NCBI RefSeq assembly: GCF_024139115.2 | Contig: NC_085140.1 | Location: forward strand, 333,991,953-334,055,952 | Length of the DNA stretch: 64,000 bases | DNA from: Armigeres subalbatus | Lineage: Eukaryota > Arthropoda > Insecta > Diptera > Culicidae | Reading direction: 5' to 3' | Program-made: the position numbers and the translations under genes | Part shown: piece by piece, positions 33,936-44,310 of the stretch | Layout of the letters: every line of letters begins with the position of its first letter | Position numbering within the stretch: position 1 is the stretch's first letter | Notes under the pieces: model-generated | The model's database searches: none | What the model was told of the DNA's origin: nothing | Seen by the model: only the letters and a program-made list of their open reading frames with translations

Positions 33936-34977
33936 GTCATTAACACCATATTTCATTTAAAGATGGTAAAGCCTATCCACAAACTTATAGTGATGAACAT
34001 TGTGCAATTTAAAAATCAGGTTAATAAAGATTAAAAAAAAATATCCACAAACTTTCGACGAATTACATTGATATTCGACTAAACTAGGTATTAAATATTC
34101 ATATTGCAAAGACTCGTAATCAAACTGCACAAGTCATAGATAATTACTTGAAGAGTTAGTCTTTCAGCATATTAAGTTCGTTTCGCGAACAACCACCAAT
34201 ATTCCGTTTGAATTTAAACCATGCTGAAAATTTTCAAAACAGAAGATAACGAAATTTGTGTTTTTCCATATATCTAATTCATTGTCTTATTTTTATTTTG
34301 AAGATACGCTTTTTTTGACCTCTTGGTAGGGGAATTGTGGGTAAAACCGACACTGCGGGTAAAACCGACACCACTTCAAATCTCTGATTTCAAGTGATTA
34401 TCGGACAGAATTTCGACATACTTTGAATAAACTTTCGTTTTTTTGTATTTGTAGTCATTTTGTAACTGGCGGAAACGTGTAAGAGTCATAATAAACAGAC
34501 AATTAGCATTGTCTTATTAGCACCATTGAGGAGATGAGTTATGTAAAATTTTGGCATCGGTGTATAAGCTTTTACGACAATAATTTGTTGATTTTCGGTA
34601 TTAAACCCATCTCTGATCTATAATTGAACATCATTTTGTGTATGTTGTGGAAAAATAATTAACTTTTCTAATTAGGAACATCCACATGTATCTCACCATT
34701 ATTATGTTATCTGTTGGGGTAAATTCGACACCTGCCATTAAATCACGAAATACCTCTGTTTTATAAGACTCATCATTCGCATAATTCAAGCATTGGAAAA
34801 CGAGGCGCCGGGGACTGATTACGTACCATATCATCATTGGGCGTGACAATAGGTCTAGGGGATAATATTGAGTCATCAAGGAAAACTCTTTTTACTCTTT
34901 ACTTTTTTACTCTTAGATATATTTAATCCGCTCTCTAGTGTTGTTCTTTCGTGATCCATTTTCACCACTGTAAACAA

Positions 34978-35761
34978 CCCTAATAAAAATTACCAAAAGA
35001 ATTACAATAGAAATTATTGTGACAGTACGCTGAAATTAATAGTAATTATATTAAACTCTATTGTGGCTCACAATAGAATTACATTGAAGCCTACCCGAGC
35101 AAAGTCTGAAAACATAATGAGAGCATATAGAAAACATATTTTGATTTTTACATCAAATTGAAATCATAATTTGTTTTAAAATATGAATCATAATGATTGA
35201 TTACATATTTTGATCTCATTTTGCTGTAGATTTCTAAATTGTAACATCTGACAGCAAACTGTGTACTAATTTTGTTATCAGAACCAATATCAAAATTAGT
35301 TTTCGATTTGCTCTCATCGATAGCAGGAATAGTTTTCGATTTGATGTCACAGTAAGATTTTTCTGCTGTAGATTTTGATCTTTTAACCGTTAAAACGACC
35401 AAAAGGATATCAACCTGAGTTATCAAAATTAGGCGTTTTCACAACAACAAAATCAGTTATCTATTTGCTCTCAAGCTTTGCTCGGGTATTGTTTTCCAGT
35501 AAATGGCAGTTTTACAATAGAAAATATGGGTTGTTATGTATCTTTACAATAAAAAAATCGATTTTTTCTCGAACAAATTTTTGCCATTACAATTGAATTT
35601 ATTATAATTCTATTGCCGAAATTTCACTGGCAATAGAATTTATTGTACGTCTATTTGAATAACAAAATGGCACTTTAATTGGTATGATATAAAAACAAAA
35701 AAATTTAATGCTCATCAATAAAATCTATTGTATTGCAACTCTATTGTATTTTTTATCCGGG
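34978..35761. mobile_element. MITE with CCC.(G)ATAAAAA ends, nested
   Basis: The left end CCCTAATAAAAATTACC and the reverse-complemented right end CCCGGATAAAAAATACAATA are followed by matching ACAATAGA words, giving inverted arms of about 45 bp with mismatches. ACAATAGAATT-type words recur through the body. It lies inside the 34329-36391 element and is itself split by the MITE at 35094-35486. The target duplication is unclear. Confidence 0.6.
35094..35486. mobile_element. MITE with CCCGAGCAAAG ends and TA duplication, nested
   Basis: Starts CCCGAGCAAAGTCTGAAAAC and ends CTCAAGCTTTGCTCGGG, with TA on both sides (35092-35093, 35487-35488). The first 11 bp are perfect inverted repeats. The interior shares long blocks with 11334-11631 (ATCAAAATTAGTTTTCGATT, GCAGGAATAGTTTT). 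It is the innermost of three nested elements and hence the youngest of the three. Confidence 0.83.
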
Positions 35762-36430
35762 AAGTAGCTTGTCACCTACGGAAATAGTCATTTTCATTTC
35801 TTGTCATAACTGCACCATACGAATTTATTTTAAATCGCCGTTTTAAACAACTTTTAAAATAAGTGAAATTTAAATGTAGGTCAATATTTACAGTACATAG
35901 TTAATAAATTTGTTACTAACATTCTTATACTCTCTATATTTTTCACCTGACCCACTAAAGAAACTAAATAAAATATGATATGTGGTGGTGATTTTAAATA
36001 TATAAAATTTGGTTCAACTATCGTTTATGCGTGACCCCTCAACATGAATTTCATACATAACTACCAAAATGAATGTTGTTAAACATTTTCAATTATGTTG
36101 TAACATCATTGAGAAATGTTCTGATGTTCGATCCCATAATGACATGATGTGTCGGTTTTACCCTCATGTGGTGTCGATCTTACCCGCACCCCAGCTGGTT
36201 GGGCTGGAAGATGGACTGTTCGCGATTTCATCATAAATCAAATTCTATCAAGAAATATTGTCCTGAGACCTCATGGACTGATGCACGAAGAGCCAACGTA
36301 TGCTAGTATGAACTTTCTAGACCGGAAAATTGCTTCATAGATTGGGGAACTGTAAAGTTGCTTAAGGTGTCGATCTTACCCACTTTTCCCCTACTTTTTT
36401 CTCTTGCATCTGTTGTCATGATGCAGCATA

Positions 36431-37383
36431 CACACGGTCAAGCAGTTTGACGATCATGAAAAATACCTAATATTAAGTACTTTTTTAACCGTGTATACAG
36501 AAAAAATAAAGTACATTAAAAAAGTTTAAAGAACTCAACTTTGAGTACGAAGTTTAAATATTAAACTCAATAGTAGGTAGTTTTCTCACTCTATCTTATG
36601 AATGATATTAAAAACAACAAGAGCTGTTGCGTGGAAGAAGTCAAATTTGAGTGTGAGTGAAAATAACATAAATATGAGTTCGTAAAACCTCGTAGTGAGT
36701 GAAAATTCAACGCGGGAGTGAAGGTAAAGTACTCTTCCACGCTAGGGCGGCTTTGAGTGAAAGTATTCATAAAGTAAGTTGTTTTGCGGTTCCGGGTATG
36801 GTCTCAGCTCAGAATGCTTACTTTTGTACTCTAATGTAGCGTACACTCGCTCGGACACGTTGGACCAACATGGACTACGCCCCCAAGAAAATGCTTCGGT
36901 TGCTGCTTTGTTTGACCGTGTGTGAAGTTGTTCGAACAATCATTTGACAGGTTGGTGGCTCGGTTGGAAAAAATCAAAGCGGTTTGATTTTGGTTTGATC
37001 TGCCGGGGGCGGAGTCAAAGTTCGCAGAACATGTTTGAGCGTTTGTAGTAAAGTCTCACAAACCCATATATACTTTTTGATGATTGCTGTTCAATTTGGC
37101 GCTAAGGCCGGAGTGGCCTGTGCTGCACATAAAAGTCTTCTCCATTCAGCTCGGTTCATGGCTGCACTTCGCCAACCACGCAGTCTGCGGAGGGTCCGCA
37201 AATCGTCCTCCACCTGATCGATCCACCTTGCCCGCTGTGCACCTCGCCTTGCCGCTTGGGTCGTTGGTGTGTGATATTATTATTCGGATAAATTGAGTGT
37301 TTGTGCCGCTATTTGTGGGACATGGTGGATGTTTGATTAAACGAGGGATGGAGTCAATGTTTTTCAAACTGCTTGACCGTGTG
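36431..37383. mobile_element. 953-bp TA-flanked element with CACACGGTCAAGCAGTTTGA ends
   Basis: Twenty bases, CACACGGTCAAGCAGTTTGA, occur at the left end and as an inverted copy (ending 37383) at the right; TA flanks both sides (36429-36430, 37384-37385). A third, internal inverted copy of GACCGTGTGTG lies at 36914-36924, so the right half may be an addition to a smaller element. The right half also includes a piece of an RTE retrotransposon. No transposase is encoded. Confidence 0.68.
37060..37265 (-). pseudogene. RTE-type C-terminal fragment
   Basis: On the minus strand the frame gives AQRARWIDQVEDDLR and then RGWRSAAMNRAEW, which parallels RARWADQVQNDLA and RGWRDAASNRVLW at the end of the RTE element at 18318-21640. 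The sequence differs enough to come from a different RTE subfamily. Only the last ~65 codons remain, inside a TA-flanked element. Confidence 0.7.
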
Positions 37384-37626
37384 TACGCTTCATTACACGT
37401 GGCGATAAATCATGCGTCATTCTTGAAGTGTCATTTTTCTTACGATCCTACCTTGTTCTATGTACCTATACCGAGCGAGCATGCGACGTTTGACAAAATT
37501 CGTGGAACGTAGTGGAATTAAATGGAAAGTTCTAAACTCGTCTTAGACAGTTGAAGACATTTCACTAAAAGAGCTTAAATAACTTTTCTGGATAGAGACT
37601 GTTTTTTCTTATTCTGTATGTACGTA

Positions 37627-37785
37627 CAGTGATCTCCCTTCAACTCGATGTTCTGTAACTCGATATTTTCTCTTACTCGATGAAATTCAAAGTCCCTAGA
37701 AATTTGCATACTGCGTTACCTCCGTAAATCGATACCTCCTTTACTCGATATTCAATAAGTCGAAGTAATTTCCCAAAGCATTTCC
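37627..37785 (+). mobile_element. One-sided end of a pogo-like element
   Basis: CAGTGATCTCCCTTCAACTC follows TA (37625-37626) and is trailed by repeated ACTCGAT words, the look of a pogo/Tigger-type terminal region. No matching inverted end is found in the window before or after the adjacent Juan element, so it is a truncated end or a coincidence of CAG with AT-rich words. Confidence 0.4.
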
Positions 37786-38082
37786 CCTCGCAATCTGGAA
37801 GTTGTCAGAATCAGTTATCAGACCGCATCGTGCTTTCGTGCTGTGCGGTTTTTTCTCTCTTTGCGGAAGGAAGTTTTTAATACTACCCGAAGCTATTTTA
37901 ATTTCAACGGTGCTTCTTAGCGCTATTTGTACCCACTGATCCCGTTACGATCTTTGCAAGGACCCGTGCCTTCGTTTTACGTTGGACCCGTTTGCGGAAG
38001 TAAAATTCCGACAAGCGGTGGTAATCCTGCAGGGACACCGTTCTGGAAAAAACCTCTTAGAAGGTCACGTCTCCACGCTCAG

Positions 38083-39474
38083 CAATGAGTATTAACAAAA
38101 ACAATAGGAAGGGGAGTCTCTGAATTCTCCACTTCCTTCAAAGAAACAAGGTTTCAAGACCGTCCTGCCAAAGCGCGGAAAAAATAGAAGGAAGCTGAAG
38201 AATTCAGATATTCCTTCTAACTCTAATAATTCTTCTCCAATCGAACTGAGCAATCAGTTCGATTTGATTAATGATAACATTGAGCAAATTGAATATTCCT
38301 CTAGCCCAGGTGATTTGATTCATGCGAAAAAGCAAAGGATTCCGCCAATTGTGGTATCTGTTGCCGAGTTTTCTGGCTTCCGGAATGAGATTTTGAGTAA
38401 CCTTCAGGGGATCAAGGTTTCATTTCAGATTGCTAGGAAGGGTGACTGCCGCGTTTTGCCGGGATCCTTTGACGATCGCAAACATTTTTTTTTTCAGTAT
38501 TTAACTGAGAAGCGCCATAAATTCTTCACATACGACGACAAAACTGAGCGATTGTTCAAAGTCGTCTTGAAGTCTCCCCAGTGATGACAAATCACTGGAT
38601 GAGATTAAAATTGAAATTTCTCAATTACTTGGATTTGCGCCAGTCCAAGTAATTAAGATGAAAAAGAAATCTCGCGCCGGTACTTCCCAGAGGGGTATTT
38701 CTCAAGAATTTTATTTAGTTCATTTTAACAAAAGTGAACTATATAATATGAAAAGTTTGGAAAAGGCCTGTATTATGTCCCATGTCCATGTTACATGGGA
38801 ACATTTCCGCAGGCCTGGGGAAATTTCCAAACCCCACCCAGTGCCGTAAGCGCCAAAAGTGGGGTCATGGAACCAAACATTGTCACATGGATGCTAAATG
38901 CATGATTTGTGGTGGAACCTCTCACGCCAAGGACGCATGTCCTGTGAGAGAAGATTCCAATAAATTTAAATGTGCAAATTGTGGGGGCAATCATAAATCC
39001 AATTTCTGGGAATGCCCTTCACGCAAAAGTTTTGAATTCCCGTGCAAAATTGATGACGGAAATTCCAATCGGATCCCAGATTCGACGGGTAGAAATTTTC
39101 AAACGCTCAAATTTCCAGTTACCGGTCGAGCAATTCATACCCACCACAATTCACAAACAAATTTTGCCGCTCGTCAACGGGTAGCAAGCACTTCAGTGAA
39201 TTCCAATTTTCGAATGTACCTACGTATGACAACATCGCTGCTGGTAGACAAAATTTCTTCTCAAAATGAGGTTTATACCCATGTCCCAACGGAAAATAAT
39301 GGTCATGCTGCCGATTCAGGTAGCATGACTGCTTCCGATTTTGATTTTTTAACTGAACAATTGCATCACATGATTGATGCAATGTTCAAAGCAAATACCA
39401 TACCAGAAGCTGTTCAGGTTGGTATAAAGTACACACAAAAAATTGTTATCGGACTCCGTTTTAATGGATCTAAA
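38083..39474 (+). pseudogene. Juan ORF1, gag-like protein with zinc knuckles, frameshifted
   Basis: The likely start is ATGAGTATTAAC at 38083; the frame shifts near 38120 and runs on through 38264-38584. A further shift at 38577-38580 separates it from the segment at 38596-38790, and another near 38790-38850 leads into the zinc-knuckle region. There CRKRQKWGHGTKHC, CMICGGTSHAKDAC and CANCGGNHKSNFWEC form three CCHC-type knuckles. The protein would bind element RNA. The end is the TAA at about 39474, overlapping the ORF2 start at 39464. Confidence 0.8.
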
Positions 39475-42094
39475 TAATTGTGTGAAAGTTCTAAATTGGA
39501 ATGCCCGCTCTCTAAAGGGTAAGGAAGATGAATTATTCAACTTCCTAACAGTTCATAATGCATATTGCCATTATAACAGAAACCTATTTAAAGCCCGGAC
39601 TCTCCATTAAAAGAGATCCAAATTACTTTATCTACAGAAATGATCGTCTTGACAGCGCCTGTGGTGGGGTCGCCATTGTCATTAATAGACGTATCAAACA
39701 TAAATTATTTTCTTCGTTTGAAACCAAAGTTTTTGAAACCTTGGGAGTTTCTGTTGAAACAAATTTTGGTCAATTTTCCTTCATTGCAGCCTATTTGCCT
39801 TTTCAATGCAATGGGCAGCAAAAGAATTTGTTGAAAGCTGATCTTCAAATTCTGACTCGCAACAAATCAAAATTCTTCGTAATTGGTGACTTCAATGCCA
39901 AACACCGTTCATGGAATAATGCTCAAAGCAATTCCAACGGCAACATTTTATTTGAAGATTGTTCTGCGGGATATTATACTATTCAATATCCCAATGGCCC
40001 TACTTGTTTTTCTTCCAGTCGAAATCCTTCTACAATTGATTTAGTTTTAACGGATTCAAGTCAGCTGTGTGGCCAATTGGTAACTCATGCTGACTTTGAC
40101 TCTGATCACCTTCCTGTGACATTTGAAATCTCACAAGAAGCCATTTATAATCCAATCAGCTCTACTTTTAATTATCATAGAGCTGATTGGGATTTATATA
40201 AAACATATATCGATAGGAATTTTGATGTTAATATTCCTTTGGATACCAAAAGAGATATTGACAATGCGCTCGTATCTTTGACAAATTTAATTGTCGAAGC
40301 CAGAGGCATTGCAATTCCTAAATGTGAAATTAAATTCAACTCCATTATTATTGACGACGATCTTCAGCTACTGATCCGTCTTTAAAATGTGAGGCGAAGG
40401 CAATACCAAAGAACTCGCGATCCCGCGTTGAAAGTTATTTGGCGAGATTTGCAAAATGAAATTAAAAAACGTTTCGCTATTCTGAGAAATACCAACTTTG
40501 AGAATAATGTCTCGAAGTTGGATCCCAGTTCGAAACCCTTTTGGAAATTAACGAAAATTCTTAAAAACCTCAAAAGCCAATTCCAGCGCTTAAAGAGGGA
40601 AATAAAATTTTATTAACAAATGACGAAAAGGCTCAAAACTTGCTCAGCAATTCGAGAGTGCCCATAATTTTAGTCTAGGTCTCACTAGTCCAATTGAGGA
40701 TCAGGTTACACGGAGCTTCGAAGACATTCTCAATCAAGAGAATGTTTTGACCATTCGTTGGGAACTAATTTGGATGAAGTGAGATTTAAAAATATGAAAG
40801 CCCCGGGTGATGATGGTATTTTCTACATACTTATCAAAAACTCCCTGAGAGCTCTTTATCCTTTTGGTTAATTCATTTAATAAATGTTTTCAATTGGCAT
40901 ACTGCCCTGATTAATGGAAAAACGCCAAAGTTGTTCCAATTTTGAAGCCGAACGAAAATCCAGGTGAGGCCTCTAGTTATCGCCTAATCAGTTTGCCTTC
41001 TTCAATAACCAACTGTTTGAAAATATTATTTTAAATGGAATGATGGTTCATATTAATGACAATTCTATTTTTGCTGATGAAGCAATTTGGTTTTCGCCAT
41101 GGGCATTCAACTACTCATCAGTTATTAAGAGTTACGAACTTAATTCGGCTCAACAAATCTAAAGGATATTCGACTGGAGTTGCTCTTCTTGATATAGAGA
41201 AAGCATTTGACAGTGTTTGGCATGAAGGTTTGATTGTAAAATTGATGAATTTTAATTTCCCTCTGTACATTATTAAACTGATCCAAAATTATTTATCAGA
41301 TCGCTCACTGCAGGTAAACTATCAGAATTCTAAATCTGATAGATTACCTGTAAGAGCTGGTGTTCCCCAAGGCAGCATACTGGGGCCCATTTTGTATAAT
41401 ATTTTTACTTCTGACTTACCTGATTTACCACCAGGGTGTCAAAAATCTTTGTTTGCAGATGGCACGGTTCTCTCAGCCAAAGGGCCTACGTGTCATTTGT
41501 GGTAGATTGCAAAAAAATTTGGATATTTTCTCCACTTACTTGCGAAAATGGAAAATTTCCCCGAATGCTTCCAAAACACAGCTTATAATTTTCCCACATA
41601 AGCCGAGAGCTTCTTATTTGAAACCTTCTAGCAGACATATTGTCACTATGAATGGGGTTCCAATTAATTGGTCTAGCGAAGCTAAATATTTAGGACTTGT
41701 GCTAGATCAAAAATTAACTTTAAAAAATCACATTGAAGGCCTTCAAGCCAAATGTAACAAATATATTAAGTGTCTATATCCACTTATAAACAGAAAATCA
41801 AAACTTTGTCTTAAGAACAAACTTTTGATTTACAAACAAATTTTTAGACCTGCCATGTTGTATGCTGTGCCAATATGGACTAGTTGCTGCAATACCAGAA
41901 AGAAGGCACTTCAGAGGATTCAAAATAAAATTCTGAAAATGATTCTGAAGTTGCCTCCGTGGTATAGTACCAATGAACTTCATAGAATTTCTAATATTGA
42001 GACATTGCAACAAATGTCCAACAAAATAATTTCCAATTTTAGACAAAAATCGTTGCAATCTTCTATTGCAACGATTAACTCCTTGTACCCTTAG
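39464..42094 (+). pseudogene. Juan ORF2, endonuclease-reverse transcriptase, defective
   Basis: It starts with VLNWNARSLKGKEDELFNFL, shifts frame near 39560, and continues as an apurinic endonuclease with AIITETYL, FFVIGDFNAKH, STIDLVLTDSS and DSDHLPVTFE. Reverse transcriptase follows from about 40780 in several frames, with KAPGDDGI, QFGFRHGHSTTHQLL, ALLDIEKAFDSVWHEGL and RAGVPQGSILGPILYNIF. The catalytic FADD box reads FADG at 41452-41463, a loss of the second aspartate. A final shift near 41500 leads to the C-terminal segment ending at 42094. It has at least four breaks and one active-site substitution. Confidence 0.87.
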
Positions 42095-42339
42095 TATAAA
42101 ATAGGTTAAGATTAGTTTAAGTTGAAAACATTGTAATTCCTACATGGTTCAATTCAACCAGAGGAAAAATTCTAACTGCCAGAGGCAATTGAAATGTATT
42201 AATAATAAAAATATAACATAGCAAATAAGGATGATAGTGTTAAGAAAACACGGAACACCTAGTCTAAGAGATGAATGCATGTATTAGATAATTAGCAAAT
42301 AAAATAAGTTAAAAAAAAAAAAAGAATCTGTTATCATGC

Positions 42340-43560
42340 ACAATATAGACGATGTTGGGCCATTTTGCCGAATGCCGTTTGGCCGAAAAGTTAATAAACT
42401 TATATTGTGAGTAATGGGTAGTAGTATTACATGAAGTGTGCAGCTTGAAGTGAGTAATGAGACATTTCGCACATCTCATAATAGGAAATAGGAAGTGAAA
42501 AGTGAAAAATGAGAAGTGAGAAGTAAGAATTGAGAAGTGAAAAGTGTGAAGTTAGAAGTAAGCAATTTGAGAAGTGAGAACTGTGAAGTGAAAAGTAGAT
42601 AGTGAGAAGTGAAAAGTGAAAAATGAGAAGTAGATAGTGAGAAGTAAAAGAAGCGAAAATTAAGAAGTGAGAAGTGATTAATGCGAAGTGAGAAGTGTGA
42701 AGTGAGAAGTGAGAAATGAAAATTGATAAATGAAAAGTAAAAACGGGAAAAGTAAGAAGTGTGAAGTATGAAATAATAATTGAAAAGTGAGAAGTAAGAA
42801 TTGAGAAATGAAAAGTGAGAAGTGAGAAGTTAGAGTTGAAAAATTTAAGAAGTGAGAACTGTGGAGTGAGGAGTTAGAAGTGAAAAGTGGGAAGTAAAAA
42901 AAAATGGGACAAGTGACAAATTCGTAGTGAGAATTGTGAAGTGAGATATAAGATATGAAAAGTGAGAAACGAAAAGCAAAAAGTGAAAAGTAAACTGTGA
43001 AAAGTGAGAAGTGTAAAGTAAGAAGTAAGAATTGAGAAGTGAAAAGTGAAAGGTCAAAAGTTAGAAGTGAAAATTTCGAGAAGTGAGAGATGAAAAGTGA
43101 GAAATGAAAGGTAATAATGAGAATTGAAAAGTGAGAAGAACGGAACGAGAAGTGAAAAGTGAGAAATGAGAAGTGAGAAACGCGAAGTGATAAGTGAAAA
43201 GTGAAAAGGGAGAAGTGAGGAGCGAGAAGTGCGAAGTGAATGATGAGAAATGTGAGACGTAAGGTAAAAATTGGAATTTTTAAATTTGATCTTTATTCTT
43301 TTTCATCATTACTTCTCCTTTCCTCCTGCTTTCCTTGAGAAAATAGAAGGGAAAATTCGTGAAGTAAGAGCGGCGGAGTGAGAAGTGAAAGGTAAAAAGT
43401 GGGAAGTGCTGATTCCGAACATTTTATACTTCTCAATTTTCTCACTTTTTCTCTAATCATTTCGAACATCTCACTCTTCACTTCACCTAATAAGGAAATA
43501 AATTTTAATTACTCGGCCAAACGGCATTCGTTCAATAGGAATTCTGTCAAATTTACCTAA
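42340..43560. repeat. GAAGTGA-type array flanked by GGCCAAA units
   Basis: From about 42470 to 43270 the sequence is a degenerate array of 7-bp words (GAAGTGA, GAAAAGT, GTGAGAA). On its left (42355-42395) lie GGCCATTTTGCCG / GGCCGAAAAG units and on its right (43513-43530) CGGCCAAACGGCATTCG. The same pairing of the two simple repeats occurs at 2240-2498. No gene: frames of 60-70 codons reflect the repeat. Confidence 0.72.
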
Positions 43561-44083
43561 ACCATATTTTCACATGTTATGAAAAGTGAATGATATTTGT
43601 CCCTTCAATATCGAGTAATGGAGAGTTCACTAGTGTATCTGTATATCTGTCTTCTATATATTAAAATAAGTTTACATTTCCTTTGAGGCAGTATAATTCA
43701 CGAACGGATGGACCGATTTGCAAAATTCCTTCACTAATCGATATGTTTTGGGATTAGTTGTGTTTATGTATATGAAAAGATAGAACATTTTGCTAAGAAA
43801 GTGGAACATTTGTAAAAATACAACGTTTTCATGGGTTCTGAAAACAATCAAATTTGAACTGAAATCGTTCTAGAATGCGACGCTGCAATCAATTAAACGA
43901 CTGAGAGGTCGAAAAAAAACAACCCTAGTAAGATCGGGTAGGTTCGTCTAGCCCCTATGAGCATGAGCATTACAACCGTACAATTCGTAGTTGCTTCTCC
44001 GTGATTGACTGGAACTTGTGAAATTGCATAGGGAACGGGCAGATTCGCCTAGTTGTTGATAAAAGAGAAATGGTATAATTATA
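43560..44083. other. Non-coding DNA, no feature seen
   Basis: AT-rich sequence without recognised repeats or frames. Confidence 0.4.
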
Positions 44084-44310
44084 CAGTCCTAGCCCTTCGA
44101 TAACTGCAACGCATTCTAGACATCAAACGGTTGTCAATCGAGGTTAGATGCAATAAAAGTTCATCTTGATGTGCAGTTCAATGCTGTTGTCATTGAGTCT
44201 GACATCAGTTTGACATTTAGCGGTCCGATAACTGCAAAACTGTTGCAACTATCGAACTGCAGTTAAAAAGGATTGCAGTTAAATGATTTGCAGTTATCGA
44301 ATGTCTACTG
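44084..44310. mobile_element. MITE with pogo-like ends, relative of 8923-9182
   Basis: Starts CAGTCCTAGCCCTTCGATAA and ends CAGTTATCGAATGTCTACTG; inverted ends share TCGATAACTGCAA. TA precedes the left end (44082-44083) and CA follows the right end, so one duplication base has mutated. Internal words (AACTGCAGTTA, CGATAACTGCAA) match the copy at 8923. Confidence 0.68.

Larger units (their letters stand above)
34329..36391. mobile_element. 2.06-kb TA-flanked inverted-repeat element
   Basis: The ends are GGGGAATTGTGGGTAAAACC and, reverse-complemented, GGGGAAAAGTGGGTAAGATC, followed on both sides by CGACAC. TA flanks it at 34327-34328 and 36392-36393. The words GGGTAA.A.CGACAC recur inside (34358, 34715 and, reversed, near 36155-36185), a subterminal repeat pattern. 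No transposase frame is seen. The TA duplication suggests Tc1/mariner-type mobilisation of a non-autonomous element. It is interrupted by the element at 34978-35761. Confidence 0.72.
37821..42323 (+). mobile_element. Juan-type (Jockey clade) non-LTR retrotransposon, near full length
   Basis: A 13-bp duplication with one mismatch, GAATCAGTTATCA at 37808-37820 and GAATCTGTTATCA at 42324-42336, fixes both ends. The element has a 5' leader, a gag-like ORF1 with zinc knuckles, an ORF2 with endonuclease and reverse transcriptase but no RNase H, and an A-rich 3' end (42311-42323). This layout and the protein words agree with Juan elements of Aedes and Culex. Both ORFs are broken and the catalytic box is mutated, so it is inactive. 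The single mismatch in the duplication points to a not-very-old insertion. Confidence 0.88.

Noticed and set aside
36627..36750. An inverted pair GCGTGGAAGA / TCTTCCACGC as a separate element
   Set aside because: The matched arms are about 10 bp and there is no target duplication. It is noted only as internal structure of the 36431-37383 element.
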